In this document: positions 55,660-64,000 of the stretch, in pieces
How positions within the stretch are numbered: the first letter of the stretch is position 1
How the letters are laid out: each line of letters opens with the position of its first letter
NCBI RefSeq assembly: GCF_008298035.1
Contig: NZ_CP042910.1
Coordinates: 558,001-622,000 of the forward strand
Direction: 5' to 3'
Source of the DNA: Gimesia maris
Lineage (GTDB): Bacteria > Planctomycetota > Planctomycetia > Planctomycetales > Planctomycetaceae
Length of the DNA stretch: 64,000 bases
Notes under the pieces: model-generated
Told to the model about the DNA's origin: nothing
Database searches by the model: none
Seen by the model: only the letters and a program-made list of their open reading frames with translations
Made by a program: the position numbers and the translations under genes

Positions 55660-56838
55660 ATGTCAGAAGATACTTTTGCAGTTCTGGAAGAATTACAGCA
55701 GCAGTCTCCGAAAGCGGTTTTGGATCGACTGGTTGAAACCCTGACATCGCAGAAAAATTATCACCGTCTGTTTGATGCTTTGTTGATGCAGAAAAAACTG
55801 GCGCTTGGTACGGGCCTGTTACAGCCCACCAGTTTTGATAATGTGCCGGAAGATCAAAAGAAAGAATTCGAAGAGGCTTACATTGCAGCTGCCCGTCAGG
55901 TGGGACGTTTATTACTGGATGACAAAAAGTATTCTGATGCCTGGCTCTACTTTCAGACGATTCAGGAGCCTGAACCGGTGGCGGACGCCTTAAAGAAAAT
56001 CAATCCGCGAACCGTACCCGAAGATAAAGTGGAAGAACTGATCCAGGTTTGCGTTTATGAAGGCGCTAACCCGGAAAAAGGATTTGAGATCATGTTGCAG
56101 GTCAACGGAATCTGTAACACGATTACCGTGTTTGACCAGATGAATGCCCAGTTGAAGCCGGAAGGGCGTCAGCAGGTTGCCTGTCTGCTGGTCGATCAGT
56201 TGTATGGTGATCTCGTTCAGTCGCTGCAATACCAGGTGCAGCAAAAGGTTCCCATGGCTCCCCCCACCGACAATCTGCGGGAGCTGATGGCGGGTAGAGA
56301 CTGGATGTTTGAATCCGGCAGCTATCATATCGATGTTTCACATTTGAATTCGGTGGTTCGCTTTGCCCGTCTGCTGCCTGACAAAGACCCTCACATTTCA
56401 AAAGTCATAGAATTATGTGAATACGGTTCCCGGTTAGACAGCCAGTTTCAGTATCCGGGAGAAACTCCGTTTGAGGATTTTTATCCGGCCCATATGCATT
56501 TTTTCAAAGCCCTGGTGGGAGATGAAAATGATCAGAAAATGGGGATTGCCTATTTCGAAAGTAAACTGGAGCAGGAGCCCGATGAAGACGACAAGCAGAT
56601 GATCGCTTATGCGATGATCGATCTGTTGACTCGCGTGGGTCAGGACGAGCGGGCTATCGAACTTGCGGAAACCTATCTCAGCCAGTTTGAAGATCCCAAT
56701 ACATTTTCCTTTACCGACCTGTGTCTCAAAACTGACCATCTGGATGTGTTGCAGCGCGTTGCACGGGGTAAAGGGGATCTCGTCACCTTTACCGGCGCTT
56801 TATTGGATGCAGCACAAGCAAAGTCGCAGGAATCCTGA
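55660..56838 (+). CDS. Helical-repeat (TPR-like) protein, unknown function
   Basis: A 392-residue soluble protein made of repeated helix pairs, e.g. AYIAAARQVGRLLLDDKKYSDAWLYFQTI and DEDDKQMIAYAMIDLLTRVGQDERAIELAETYLSQF. No signal peptide is present, and a clear GAGG ribosome binding site precedes the ATG. The regular acidic helices suggest a protein-interaction scaffold. No catalytic motif is seen. A methyltransferase gene follows after 29 bases and may be cotranscribed. Confidence 0.65.
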   Translation: MSEDTFAVLEELQQQSPKAVLDRLVETLTSQKNYHRLFDALLMQKKLALGTGLLQPTSFDNVPEDQKKEFEEAYIAAARQVGRLLLDDKKYSDAWLYFQTIQEPEPVADALKKINPRTVPEDKVEELIQVCVYEGANPEKGFEIMLQVNGICNTITVFDQMNAQLKPEGRQQVACLLVDQLYGDLVQSLQYQVQQKVPMAPPTDNLRELMAGRDWMFESGSYHIDVSHLNSVVRFARLLPDKDPHISKVIELCEYGSRLDSQFQYPGETPFEDFYPAHMHFFKALVGDENDQKMGIAYFESKLEQEPDEDDKQMIAYAMIDLLTRVGQDERAIELAETYLSQFEDPNTFSFTDLCLKTDHLDVLQRVARGKGDLVTFTGALLDAAQAKSQES

Positions 56839-56867
56839 TTGATCCGATCTGAAATCGAGACTCCCGC

Positions 56868-57665
56868 ATGTCCCACCTGTCCCATAATCGTGCTGCCTGG
56901 AATCGACTGGCGGAAGTGCGCAGCCAGTTTACCAAGGTTGCGACCGATGAAGAGTGCCACTCTCCCTTGCAGACACTGGATTCACGCGGCTGGCTGCCTG
57001 AATCCGTCACGGGCCAGCATGTGCTCTGCCTGGCATCCGGAGGGGGCTGGCAGTCGATACTCTATGCCTCAGCCGGGGCGCAGGTCACTGTCGTCGATCT
57101 GAGTAACAAAATGCTGCAGTTGGATGAACAGGAAGCCCGCAGGCGCGGTTTGCAGGTGAAAATTGTTGAAACATCGATGGATGATCTTTCTGATTTGCGG
57201 GATGCGCAATTTGATATTGTTCATCAGCCTGTGAGCACGTGTTACGTTCCCGATGTGGAAGCCGTTTACCGGGAAGTGGCGCGCGTGCTTCGTCCGGGAG
57301 GACTTTATATCAGCCAGCATAAAACCCCCACGAGTCTGCAGATTACCAGTCGCAATCAACAGAATGACTATGTGGTGGGTCTGGAGTATTATCAGCAGGG
57401 CGCGCTGCCGAAAACAGATGACCGCTCTTACCGGGAGGACGGCGCGACCGAATACCTGCACCGCTGGGATCAACTGGTCGGCGGGTTATGTCGTCAGGGA
57501 TTCGTGATTGAAGATCTGCGCGAGCCGGTGCGTGCAGATCCCAATGCACCTGTGGGGCATTTTCGTCATCGAGGCCGGTTTGTTGCACCCTATGTTCGTA
57601 TCAAAGCACGGCGTATCGAACAGCGTGTGCCGGCAGGAACGCCGGCTGCAATCTGGGTTCCCTGA
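56868..57665 (+). CDS. Class I SAM-dependent methyltransferase
   Basis: A 265-residue methyltransferase. Motif I is VLCLASGGGWQSILYASAGAQVTVVDLS, with the acidic end of strand two at VVDLS; motif II/III regions are IVETSMDDLSDLRDAQFDIVHQPVSTCYV and EVARVLRPGGLYISQHKTP. The C-terminus from residue 165 is likely substrate-specific (YYQQGALPKTDDRSYREDGA). The substrate is not known. It follows the helical-repeat gene and ends tail-to-tail with apt, with one base between the stops. Confidence 0.85.
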   Translation: MSHLSHNRAAWNRLAEVRSQFTKVATDEECHSPLQTLDSRGWLPESVTGQHVLCLASGGGWQSILYASAGAQVTVVDLSNKMLQLDEQEARRRGLQVKIVETSMDDLSDLRDAQFDIVHQPVSTCYVPDVEAVYREVARVLRPGGLYISQHKTPTSLQITSRNQQNDYVVGLEYYQQGALPKTDDRSYREDGATEYLHRWDQLVGGLCRQGFVIEDLREPVRADPNAPVGHFRHRGRFVAPYVRIKARRIEQRVPAGTPAAIWVP

Positions 57666-57666
57666 T

Positions 57667-58200
57667 CTATTCTGCGGCATAATGAATGAGTGAGTAAACA
57701 TCACAGCCATTCATTTTTTCCCTTCCATTGAGGAAGGCGAGTTCGATCAGAAAGGCACAACTGACGACTTCTGCCTGTGAGTGTTTTGTGAGCTCGATAC
57801 AGGCGGCGATGGTTCCTCCGGTCGCCAGCAGGTCATCTACGATTAATACCCGGTCATCGGAGTGAATGGAATCGGTATGCATCTCCAGCGAATCGGACCC
57901 GTATTCCAGTTCGTAATGAAAGGCTTTGGTTTCAAAGGGAAGCTTTCCCGGCTTGCGAATGGGGATGAACCGGGCGCCTAACGCAAGTGCCAGGGGGGCT
58001 GCGAAGATAAAACCACGTGCTTCAGCGGCGAGTACCGCCGTGATCTGTTTATCACGATAGTAAGCAGTCAGGCGGTCAATGACTTCCTGAAAGGCTTTTG
58101 GTTCAGCGAGGAGAGGCGTAATGTCTCGAAACAGAATTCCCGGTTTGGGAAAATCAGGGATTTCACGAATATACTTTTTCAAGTCGAGTTCTTCAGTCAT
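57667..58200 (-). CDS. apt: Adenine phosphoribosyltransferase
   Basis: Salvages adenine to AMP using PRPP. Marks are [52 protein letters not shown] and the PRPP-binding [22 protein letters not shown]. Length (177) is normal. It overlaps the stop of the upstream kinase gene by eight bases, so the two are translated from one message, an unusual partnership. Confidence 0.94.
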   Translation of the reverse strand: MTEELDLKKYIREIPDFPKPGILFRDITPLLAEPKAFQEVIDRLTAYYRDKQITAVLAAEARGFIFAAPLALALGARFIPIRKPGKLPFETKAFHYELEYGSDSLEMHTDSIHSDDRVLIVDDLLATGGTIAACIELTKHSQAEVVSCAFLIELAFLNGREKMNGCDVYSLIHYAAE

Positions 58201-59944
58201 TATTGGTGTTCTCTTTCTGAGAGTCTGTTTCAGTTTGTGCTGCCTGTTTCAGTTCGGGCAGCGTCTCAAGTTTTTGTCTGGCTTTCCGGACCATGTCTCT
58301 GGCGACCTCTGCCTGGTCGTGTTCGTAGAGTACGATCAGTGCCTTCCAGACACGGGCCGCTTCGTCAAATTTCTTTTCGTTGACGAGTGCATCGGCATTT
58401 GCCATGGATTGTGTCAGCATGATAAATCGTTCCGCGGTGCGTGAAGAATCATTTTGCAGTTCATTCAGCATCTGCCGGGCGAGATCTCGCATTTCGTCCT
58501 GTTTGGTATTATCAGTGTCATTTGGGTTTTCGTTAAGAATATCAACCAGGGCAGTGAGTATGACCTCTGCCTGTGCCAGATTGCCTGTTTCGAGGTAATG
58601 TTGTGAGAGCAGCATAAACCTCTGGGCTTCATTTTGCGGGCCGGTACGTGATCTGCGTTTGGCAGTCATACCTGCCCGTGAGCGAATTTCATATACCTTG
58701 ATTCTTTCCAGAAGTGGCTGGACATCTTCCTCCCATCGCTCCGGGTCTGTATCCAGGAGAGGCAACAAAAATTTATCACGTGCCGTATACCATTCCGGGT
58801 TTTCGGGTTGCTGCAAGATTTGCCGACCCTGTGAAAACATTTCCTGAGGTGTCAGTTCTCTCTCCTGAAACCAGAAGTATCCACCGGCAATCAGGATGGC
58901 CAGCATACCCAGCAGGAAGTAAGTATTGTCGAAGATCTGACTCAGTTTTGAGCCGGTACTTTCTGATTCAAGCTGCGCCCGCATCAGGCCCTGCATTAAA
59001 GTTCCCGCACCGGCCTGGGGTTCTGATGCGGATTGGACGAGGGTCGGCGTCACTGAGGGATCACCGGTTCCTGAAAGTGCGTAGGTATCGTCAGAGGTCG
59101 ACATTTCATATTTGTTGAGAACTTCCTGCAGGCGGCGGGAAAGAACATAGGCATCCGGAAATCGTTTCTGGGGATCTTTTTCAAGCAGTTTACAGACAAT
59201 TTCTTCAAGCCAGATGGGGAGATCGTCCACGTATCTACCTGGCTTATCAAACTGGCCGTACATCTGTTTCTGAATGATGGCCAACATGGTTTTTCCACTG
59301 AAGGGAGGTCTGCCGGTGAGCATGACATACATCACCGCACCCAGGGAATACAAATCGCTTTGCCTGGTAACGCGTTTGCCTTCTGCCTGTTCTGGAGACA
59401 TGTACTCTGCAGTACCGATAATTCCCCCGGTGACGGTGAGTTTTTCGGTCGCGAATAATTGAGCGACACCAAAGTCAGCCAGTTTGACGGTGTCATCGTC
59501 TTTCAGAATCAGGTTGGAAGGTTTCAGGTCCCGGTGAATAATGCCGGCGTCATGTGAGGCTTTCAGAGCGGAACAGATCTGGATTGAGATGTTAACGACG
59601 GTTTTCCAGTCGATGCGTTTTTCGCGTCGGAGGCGATTGGTTAACGTTTCGCCTTCGACGTATTCCATGACATAATAGTAGATGTCGTTTTCCACGCCGC
59701 TGTCGTAGAACTCAATGACATACTGATTATGCATTTTTTTCAATGCTTCGATTTCACGATGAAACCGTTCAACAAAGCCAGGCTCGCGTGCCAGAGCACC
59801 GGGGAGAATTTTGATGGCTACCTGTTGATCGGTGTGGATGTTTGTTGCCAGGTAGACCGAACCCATTCCGCCGGCGCCGATTTTTTTCCCGATCAGATAC
59901 TCGCCTAATCTGTCCGGGGCGGATTCATGTTCGTGCGTGTTCAA
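58193..59944 (-). CDS. Membrane-anchored Ser/Thr protein kinase
   Basis: A Hanks-type kinase of 583 residues. The glycine loop is [14 protein letters not shown], followed by Lys45 in VAIKIL, the catalytic HRDLKPSN (Asp139), DFG (157-159) and [14 protein letters not shown] low-complexity linker follows, then one membrane segment near 341-360 ([17 protein letters not shown]), and an extracytoplasmic region of TPR-like helices (about 365-560). All catalytic residues are intact. It is the first gene of a pair with apt and is divergent from the cbiX-like gene across the stem-loop repeat. Confidence 0.93.
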   Translation of the reverse strand: MNTHEHESAPDRLGEYLIGKKIGAGGMGSVYLATNIHTDQQVAIKILPGALAREPGFVERFHREIEALKKMHNQYVIEFYDSGVENDIYYYVMEYVEGETLTNRLRREKRIDWKTVVNISIQICSALKASHDAGIIHRDLKPSNLILKDDDTVKLADFGVAQLFATEKLTVTGGIIGTAEYMSPEQAEGKRVTRQSDLYSLGAVMYVMLTGRPPFSGKTMLAIIQKQMYGQFDKPGRYVDDLPIWLEEIVCKLLEKDPQKRFPDAYVLSRRLQEVLNKYEMSTSDDTYALSGTGDPSVTPTLVQSASEPQAGAGTLMQGLMRAQLESESTGSKLSQIFDNTYFLLGMLAILIAGGYFWFQERELTPQEMFSQGRQILQQPENPEWYTARDKFLLPLLDTDPERWEEDVQPLLERIKVYEIRSRAGMTAKRRSRTGPQNEAQRFMLLSQHYLETGNLAQAEVILTALVDILNENPNDTDNTKQDEMRDLARQMLNELQNDSSRTAERFIMLTQSMANADALVNEKKFDEAARVWKALIVLYEHDQAEVARDMVRKARQKLETLPELKQAAQTETDSQKENTNND

Positions 59945-60089
59945 GGTCGTTGCTCGATGTTGGAATGAATCAGTGGCCGCTGATTCGAGAAGTTCTGTTT
60001 ATGGAAACAAGAGTTACTTGTACAGTGTCTGATGTGAGGTAGAAGTCTATAATCTCAGGAATAATTTTGTGCGCTTAGATTGTGTCGGG

Positions 60090-60164
60090 TTTTACAGTAG
60101 TGTCTCCAAGGCGATTAGGGCCGAGTATTATAAATTGAGAGACGCTATGATTAAATGTGATGCG
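60090..60164. repeat. Stem-loop intergenic repeat, copy B
   Basis: Second copy of the 75-base element found at 616-690, same orientation, about 11 mismatches and no gaps. The 9-base stem is kept as TAGTGTCTC/GAGACGCTA, where the single change turns a C-G pair into a G-U pair in one strand's RNA. It lies between the divergent kinase and chelatase genes; its last bases would form the first codons of a longer reading of the chelatase, one reason to prefer a later start there. Confidence 0.75.
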
Positions 60165-60186
60165 TTTTAATTTACTTCTTTCCATT

Positions 60187-60591
60187 ATGGTTGAATCCAT
60201 GTCTGATGCAAGAACGAAGGCGATTCTGTTGATAGCCCACGGCAGTCGGCGAGACGAAGCAAACCAGGATCTGGTGAAACTGGCGGCAATGTTACGCGAA
60301 CGCTGCGAATTTGGGGTTGTTGAATATGCCTATCTTGAACTGGCCGAGCCTGCGATTCCTGAGGGCGCCGCCCGCTGCGTGCAGGCAGGCGCTGCTGAAG
60401 TGTTTATGTTACCCTATTTTCTCTCTGCCGGGGTGCATGTTCAAAATGACCTGGAAGAATTTCGGAATCAATTCAGCCAGGCGTATCCCGAAGTCAGGTT
60501 TCGTCTCTGTGCGCATCTGGGTTTGCATCCCTTGATGCTGGAGATTGTACTGGATCGATTGAATGAACCCGTTGATGAGAGTGTCGAATAA
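60187..60591 (+). CDS. CbiX/sirohydrochlorin chelatase-like protein
   Basis: A single-domain class II chelatase-like protein of 134 residues. The metal-binding and catalytic histidine is in ILLIAHGSRRDEAN, followed by VEYAYLELAEPAIPEGAARCVQAGA and FMLPYFLSAGVHVQNDLEEF with the second family histidine. Members insert Co, Ni or Fe into sirohydrochlorin. I use the ATG at 60187; 60199 (MSDARTK) is equally possible, and the upstream ATG at 60157 lies inside the repeat. No other cobalamin or siroheme gene is nearby, so the metal is unknown. Confidence 0.85.
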   Translation: MVESMSDARTKAILLIAHGSRRDEANQDLVKLAAMLRERCEFGVVEYAYLELAEPAIPEGAARCVQAGAAEVFMLPYFLSAGVHVQNDLEEFRNQFSQAYPEVRFRLCAHLGLHPLMLEIVLDRLNEPVDESVE

Positions 60592-60620
60592 AAAAAGGAC
60601 GCTCCGAAGAACGCCCTTTT
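60591..60620. terminator. Bidirectional rho-independent terminator
   Basis: AAAAGGACG and CGCCCTTTT flank a short TC(CGAA)GA-type loop, giving a stem of about ten pairs with two mismatches, an A-run on the left and TTTT on the right. It sits between the convergent chelatase and DUF1573 genes and can serve both. Confidence 0.75.
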
Positions 60621-60646
60621 CTCGCAATGAAAAATCATTTCAAATC

Positions 60647-61660
60647 TTAATTGGTTTTCGTTTCAGAAATCTTACCAAAGGCTTTAAAGGTGATTGGTTC
60701 ACCCCGGCCCGCGATGGTGACGGTGAATTCTTCTGAGTAGTCACCCGGTTTGTTCGGTGGAACAATTGTCAGCGGTAAAACGTGAATGGGCTGTGTTGTT
60801 TTAGGCATTCGGATTTTGAAAGCTTCGTCGTTTGACTCGCATTCAATTTTATTGATCTCGAAAGGTTTTTTACCACGCAGTACCACGTTCACGGTTTTTT
60901 CCTGACCGGGAACCATCATTCCCAGTGAAACCACTTCAGGTGTGATTGTGATGTCTGATTCCACTTTTGCTTCAACCAGCAGAGGCACTGTCGTGAAATT
61001 GACATCGTTGGTTTTCAGCATGATCTGTTCGCGGATTGGTCCCAGCGGTGTATTGGGAGCCAGGGTGAGAATCAGATTGTAGTTGACACGTCCACCACCG
61101 CGGGCTGTTTCAACGGCTTTGACGGTGAGTGACGGATCTTTGGATTGAATCCCGGTGATCGCCCAGTCATCGCGGCCGGCATAAGCGAGTGCCACTGTGG
61201 TTTCTGCACCTTTACCGACTTCGACTGAACCGAAGTTGGCGGAGCCCGGTGTGAAGACAACATCAGTTCTGATGTAGGCCGTGATCGGAATTCGAATTTC
61301 TGCATACTGTGGTGCGTCGATGGTGATGATCACGTTGGAATCTTTACGTCGTTGAAAACGTGCGGTATCCATTTTGACCTGAATATAACCTTCTTCGCCA
61401 CTTTCCAGAATGTTCTTGGAAGGTTCGGCGGCGGAACAGCCACAGGTTGTGCGGACATTGGAAATGTGCACGGGGCTGGGATAAATATTTTTGATTTTCA
61501 GACGGTATTGAGCATCTGACCCCCGGGCAATGACCCCGAAGTCGATCTTGTCTTTGTCGAACATCTTCTGAGCCCATTCCTGACCGAATGAACTCGAGGT
61601 ACTCAACATAAACAGACAGGCACTCAAAAAACCAAATCGGAAACTGCTCTTACTTAACAT
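60647..61660 (-). CDS. Secreted DUF1573 protein
   Basis: A 337-residue exported protein (signal peptide ending near SSSFGQEWA). The DUF1573 unit follows: KIDFGVIARGSDAQYRLKIKN and VHISNVRTTCGCSAAEPSK, the Cys-Gly-Cys signature. Two further Ig-like segments come after it (TPGSANFGSVEVGKGAETTVAL, TPEVVSLGMMVPGQEKTVNVVL), as in ASPM-SPD-2-Hydin-type repeats. Proteins of this kind are common in planctomycetes and Bacteroidetes; no specific function is known. It ends against a shared terminator. Confidence 0.85.
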   Translation of the reverse strand: MLSKSSFRFGFLSACLFMLSTSSSFGQEWAQKMFDKDKIDFGVIARGSDAQYRLKIKNIYPSPVHISNVRTTCGCSAAEPSKNILESGEEGYIQVKMDTARFQRRKDSNVIITIDAPQYAEIRIPITAYIRTDVVFTPGSANFGSVEVGKGAETTVALAYAGRDDWAITGIQSKDPSLTVKAVETARGGGRVNYNLILTLAPNTPLGPIREQIMLKTNDVNFTTVPLLVEAKVESDITITPEVVSLGMMVPGQEKTVNVVLRGKKPFEINKIECESNDEAFKIRMPKTTQPIHVLPLTIVPPNKPGDYSEEFTVTIAGRGEPITFKAFGKISETKTN

Positions 61661-62658
61661 TATTGAATCTCACTTCTGCAAAAAAAGAATTAACTTCGAT
61701 GTATTAATTAAGTCGAGGCACTGAGATTGGTTAATTTGGTAGGAACGTTTACCGACTTTCAGCACACCACTTTACATCGTCTAGTGCAGAATCCATTCAC
61801 AGAGACGTTTCACACTACTTGTAAAATCGGGCTATCAAAAACGTTTGCAAATTTCAGAAGCGCAGAAAATGCAATCGCTTATCAAGCCTGGATCAGATCG
61901 CCAGCATTATACTGATTTTATGTGCCCGAGATCAAATTTGATATTCAGAACATCAGATATACTGGCTTGTGTGACAAATACATCAGTCGGCATCGACACT
62001 TTGGTGATGGCAATTTAGTTCTCATTAGTTGAAAAGTCAATGTTGTCTCATTCTGGTCACTCCAGCTATCCCTCAACGGATTATACGGTGTAAACCAACC
62101 CGTTCTCATCGGTCTGACTGTGTTCATCATGATGTCGCAACCAGTTTCTGTAACTGGGTTTGAGGGAATACTGAGTGTACCTGAATTATTCACTATAACT
62201 GGTGAAGCTTTATTCAATCGGATTGTTTTGCCAGAGATAATCGCCAGAGTTTGACATGCTTGTCCAGGCGCACTGATGTGGATATTTTTCCAGTTCGTCA
62301 GGACTCTGCGAGCTGTTCAACTCCATTCGGCATTCTGTTGCTTTCTGCGATTTCTGTCCGACCGCTTCAAGGGCGCGTGATACGCTTTGGCTGAGAGTGT
62401 CTTTCCCAGGAAAGCATTCTGACAAATACACAAAGCTGATCACCAGACAACTGTGTTTGCCTGGTGAATGATAAGGAAGACAGGATCTCTTTCATTATCA
62501 GACTGGTTGGGTTTTCAATGGAAAATCTGCTGGTTCGTTTCACACAAAAATAGAGTGCTTAAGATTACCGGGATATTGTTGATGAGAGCATCGCTGGACG
62601 CACAGTGATATCAGGAACATCAGTTCGGTCTCATTATTTCAGGGAGCAACGGGTTAAT
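61661..62658. other. Long gene-poor stretch
   Basis: About 1 kb between the DUF1573 start and the secreted Cys/His/Gly-rich gene. It is locally A/T-rich near 61680-61920. Two minus-strand frames, 61945-62217 and 62210-62443, overlap by eight bases; the second is listed separately with low confidence. No RNA gene or mobile-element ends were recognised. It could be decayed coding sequence plus two divergent promoters. Confidence 0.4.
62210..62443 (-). CDS. Doubtful 77-residue hypothetical protein
   Basis: A small open frame whose translation has ordinary composition (LSQSVSRALEAVGQKSQK, MELNSSQSPDELEKYPH) and three cysteines. No family is recognised and no strong ribosome binding site is seen. 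It overlaps another minus-strand frame (61945-62217). It might be a small real gene or the remains of a larger one. Confidence 0.22.
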   Translation of the reverse strand: MISFVYLSECFPGKDTLSQSVSRALEAVGQKSQKATECRMELNSSQSPDELEKYPHQCAWTSMSNSGDYLWQNNPIE

Positions 62659-63444
62659 ATGATAAATAAATTCACTGCCAGGGCAGTTCTGACCGGAATG
62701 TTTGTTCTGGGTATGAGCTGTCTGGCGATACCAGGCCAGCTGGAGGCTGGACATAAATGCGGACATGGTCATTGTAAAGGAGGCGGGCTGTCACTGTTTC
62801 ATTCCGGAAAGTGCTGCAGTCCCTGGAAGCTGGGCCATAAACATAAATGTAATTCCGGCTGCGGGGGAAGTTCCTGTGGCGGTGGATCTTTAGTCGATCA
62901 TTATTATCAGGGAGCCGTCTATGGTATGGGAAACAGTTCGCGCGGCGGTTGCCAGTCGTGCCAGTCTGGAAGTGGTGTTGCTGATTTTGATGGGATGCCA
63001 GCCGGTGGTGTGTCGCCGCAGTTAGGTTTGCAACCCATGCCGATGCAGGCGGCGCCGATGCGCCCGCGGATTCTGCACTATCCGGGTACGATGGGGACTG
63101 CTTATATGCGTCCGACCAGGATGATGCCTGCAGATGGTCCGGAAGGTCATCCTCGGGATGCCGGACTGGATGTCTATGCACCGGGCGCAACCGATATTCG
63201 GGTGGTCGCTTTAAATCGTCAACGGGATGAGATGATCGGCTATCGGGACCCTGCCAACGATGACATCTGGGAATTCGTGACCAAGCGGCCTTTGATACCA
63301 GGCATTCCGCATGTCTACCAGGTGTATGCGATTTTTCCTGAAACGGGTCGAGTTCCGCAAACACAGCGTGTCAGACTGATTATGGGACGCATTGTTGAAT
63401 TGAGCTACAAGAAGTACGAATCAGGTCAGTCGGTTCCCCAATGA
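62659..63444 (+). CDS. Secreted Cys/His/Gly-rich protein, unknown function
   Basis: A 261-residue exported protein; I use the ATG at 62659 (MINKFTARAVLTGMFVLGM) because the signal peptide starts there, ending near GQLEAGH; the frame is open to 62605. The mature N-terminus (about 30-110) is rich in Cys, His, Gly and Lys (GHKCGHGHCKGGG, GKCCSPWKLGHKHKC, SGCGGSSCGGG), a composition suited to metal binding or disulfide cross-linking. The middle is Met/Pro-rich (PMPMQAAPMRP, MRPTRMMPADG). The C-terminal 90 residues look folded (LDVYAPGATDIRVVALNRQRDEMIGY, HVYQVYAIFPETGR). No family is recognised. Confidence 0.65.
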   Translation: MINKFTARAVLTGMFVLGMSCLAIPGQLEAGHKCGHGHCKGGGLSLFHSGKCCSPWKLGHKHKCNSGCGGSSCGGGSLVDHYYQGAVYGMGNSSRGGCQSCQSGSGVADFDGMPAGGVSPQLGLQPMPMQAAPMRPRILHYPGTMGTAYMRPTRMMPADGPEGHPRDAGLDVYAPGATDIRVVALNRQRDEMIGYRDPANDDIWEFVTKRPLIPGIPHVYQVYAIFPETGRVPQTQRVRLIMGRIVELSYKKYESGQSVPQ

Positions 63445-63512
63445 GAAAGTAACCATTTCTAAGAGTATACTTTTTCCTCTTCAGAAACGGTTGGGTAATT
63501 CGACTGAAACCG

Positions 63513-63608
63513 CGCCCTGTTGAGAGCAAGGTAGTTGATTGTGTCACTAAGTCTGGCTGCTGATTAGCCAGACGGAAACGACTCGGCTATCATGTTCTGA
63601 ACAGGGCG
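63513..63608. repeat. Nested inverted repeats upstream of lpxK
   Basis: An outer pair, CGCCCTGTT (63513-63521) and AACAGGGCG (63600-63608), encloses a perfect 8-base hairpin GTCTGGCT (63551-63558)/AGCCAGAC (63566-63573) with a 7-base loop. The inner hairpin could end the upstream transcript, but no T-run follows. The whole unit is 96 bases and ends about 60 bases before lpxK. Confidence 0.5.
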
Positions 63609-63670
63609 TGTTCTTTGTAATGTCACCGCCGACTCATTTCATGCTGTAGTGTTTGCAGGCAGGCTGATTC

Positions 63671-64000
63671 GTGGACGAAGTGGAATATCTGAGAATCATC
63701 TCCGGTCAGAGACAGGACTGGCGCGCCCGTCTGCTGTATCAACCCGGCCTGCGATTTCTGAGTCTGCTGTATCGAGGTGGTGTCGGTGTTCGCAACTGGA
63801 TGTTTGACCGCCGACTTCGAAGTGTCAGAACGGTTGAGGTTCCCGTGGTCAGTCTGGGGAATCTGACGACGGGAGGGACAGGAAAGACTCCATTTGTCGC
63901 CTGGCTCACACAGTGGTTTCAAAACCATCAGAAGCAGGTGGCACTGCTGAGTCGAGGCTACCGGGCGTTACCTGGTGAAGTGAATGATGAGAAACTGTTG
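63671..64000 (+). CDS. lpxK: Tetraacyldisaccharide 4'-kinase, C-terminus cut by window edge
   Basis: Phosphorylates the 4' position of the lipid A precursor at the inner membrane. The first 110 residues are present from a GTG start at 63671 to the window edge. The Walker A-like P-loop is VVSLGNLTTGGTGKTPFVAWL, preceded by the amphipathic N-terminal helix (RFLSLLYRGGVGVRNWMFDR) and followed by VALLSRGYRALPGE, all LpxK-specific. With lpxB it shows lipid A synthesis. Confidence 0.92.
   Translation, partial: MDEVEYLRIISGQRQDWRARLLYQPGLRFLSLLYRGGVGVRNWMFDRRLRSVRTVEVPVVSLGNLTTGGTGKTPFVAWLTQWFQNHQKQVALLSRGYRALPGEVNDEKLL

Noticed and set aside
1-64000. CRISPR arrays, insertion sequences, prophage or toxin-antitoxin genes
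   Set aside because: No regularly spaced direct repeats, transposase or integrase motifs, phage structural proteins or recognisable toxin pairs were seen on either strand.

Overview
The window looks like a planctomycete chromosome of roughly even base composition, most likely a Gimesia- or Planctomyces-type member of the Planctomycetaceae. The support is a secreted cytochrome/PSD1-type protein (31580-34648) next to a DUF1501 protein (34656-36128), several large secreted or lipid-anchored proteins of no known family, lipid A genes (lpxB, lpxK) showing a Gram-negative envelope, and futalosine-pathway menaquinone genes. The genus is inference. I see no phage, insertion sequence, CRISPR array, rRNA or tRNA.

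Layout. 1-3.1 kb: coaX (partial), xseB, xseA and a TIM-barrel isomerase-like protein, all on the minus strand, with a 75-base stem-loop repeat between xseB and coaX. 3.4-11 kb: an orphan secreted glycosidase-like protein, scpB, a glutamine-rich lipoprotein and a secreted serine hydrolase. 11.2-16.5 kb: an SLC13 permease with RCK-C domains next to a bisphosphate nucleotidase, a Gfo/Idh/MocA oxidoreductase and lpxB. 16.8-19.6 kb: rplU and an RNase E/G gene with a hairpin-rich leader. 20-23.4 kb: a regulatory-type PTS set (ptsI, ptsH, ptsN) and a ribosome hibernation factor, with no sugar permease. 23.9-30.2 kb: a cysteine-free FmdB-like protein, a secreted propeller-like protein, a Wza-type export lipoprotein with a proline-rich lipoprotein, and a large HD/PAS/GGDEF protein. 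30.6-36.2 kb: a divergent IclR regulator and the PSD1/DUF1501 pair, separated by a clear candidate operator. 36.3 kb: a type II NADH dehydrogenase.

37.7-42.5 kb is the most interesting locus: a four-gene metal (probably manganese) ABC transporter operon. Both permeases carry a C-terminal DtxR/MntR-type domain that keeps metal-ligand residues. The operon starts from a near-consensus promoter whose start region is covered by a perfect 10+2+10 palindrome resembling an MntR box. 42.5-53.2 kb: a tandem double hydrolase, proC, mqnA and mqnC, an ABC-2 ATPase with a permease fused to a CPBP protease, and an amidohydrolase that may act in menaquinone synthesis. 53.3-64 kb: an unknown 636-residue protein, a helical-repeat protein, a methyltransferase, apt overlapping a Ser/Thr kinase, the second copy of the stem-loop repeat, a CbiX-type chelatase, a DUF1573 protein, a Cys/His/Gly-rich secreted protein and the start of lpxK.

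Functional threads: respiration (NDH-2 plus menaquinone synthesis), envelope construction (lpxB, lpxK, Wza-type export), metal homeostasis, and regulation by phosphotransfer, cyclic di-GMP and Ser/Thr kinase. Family calls come from reading the translated sequence; no database search was made.
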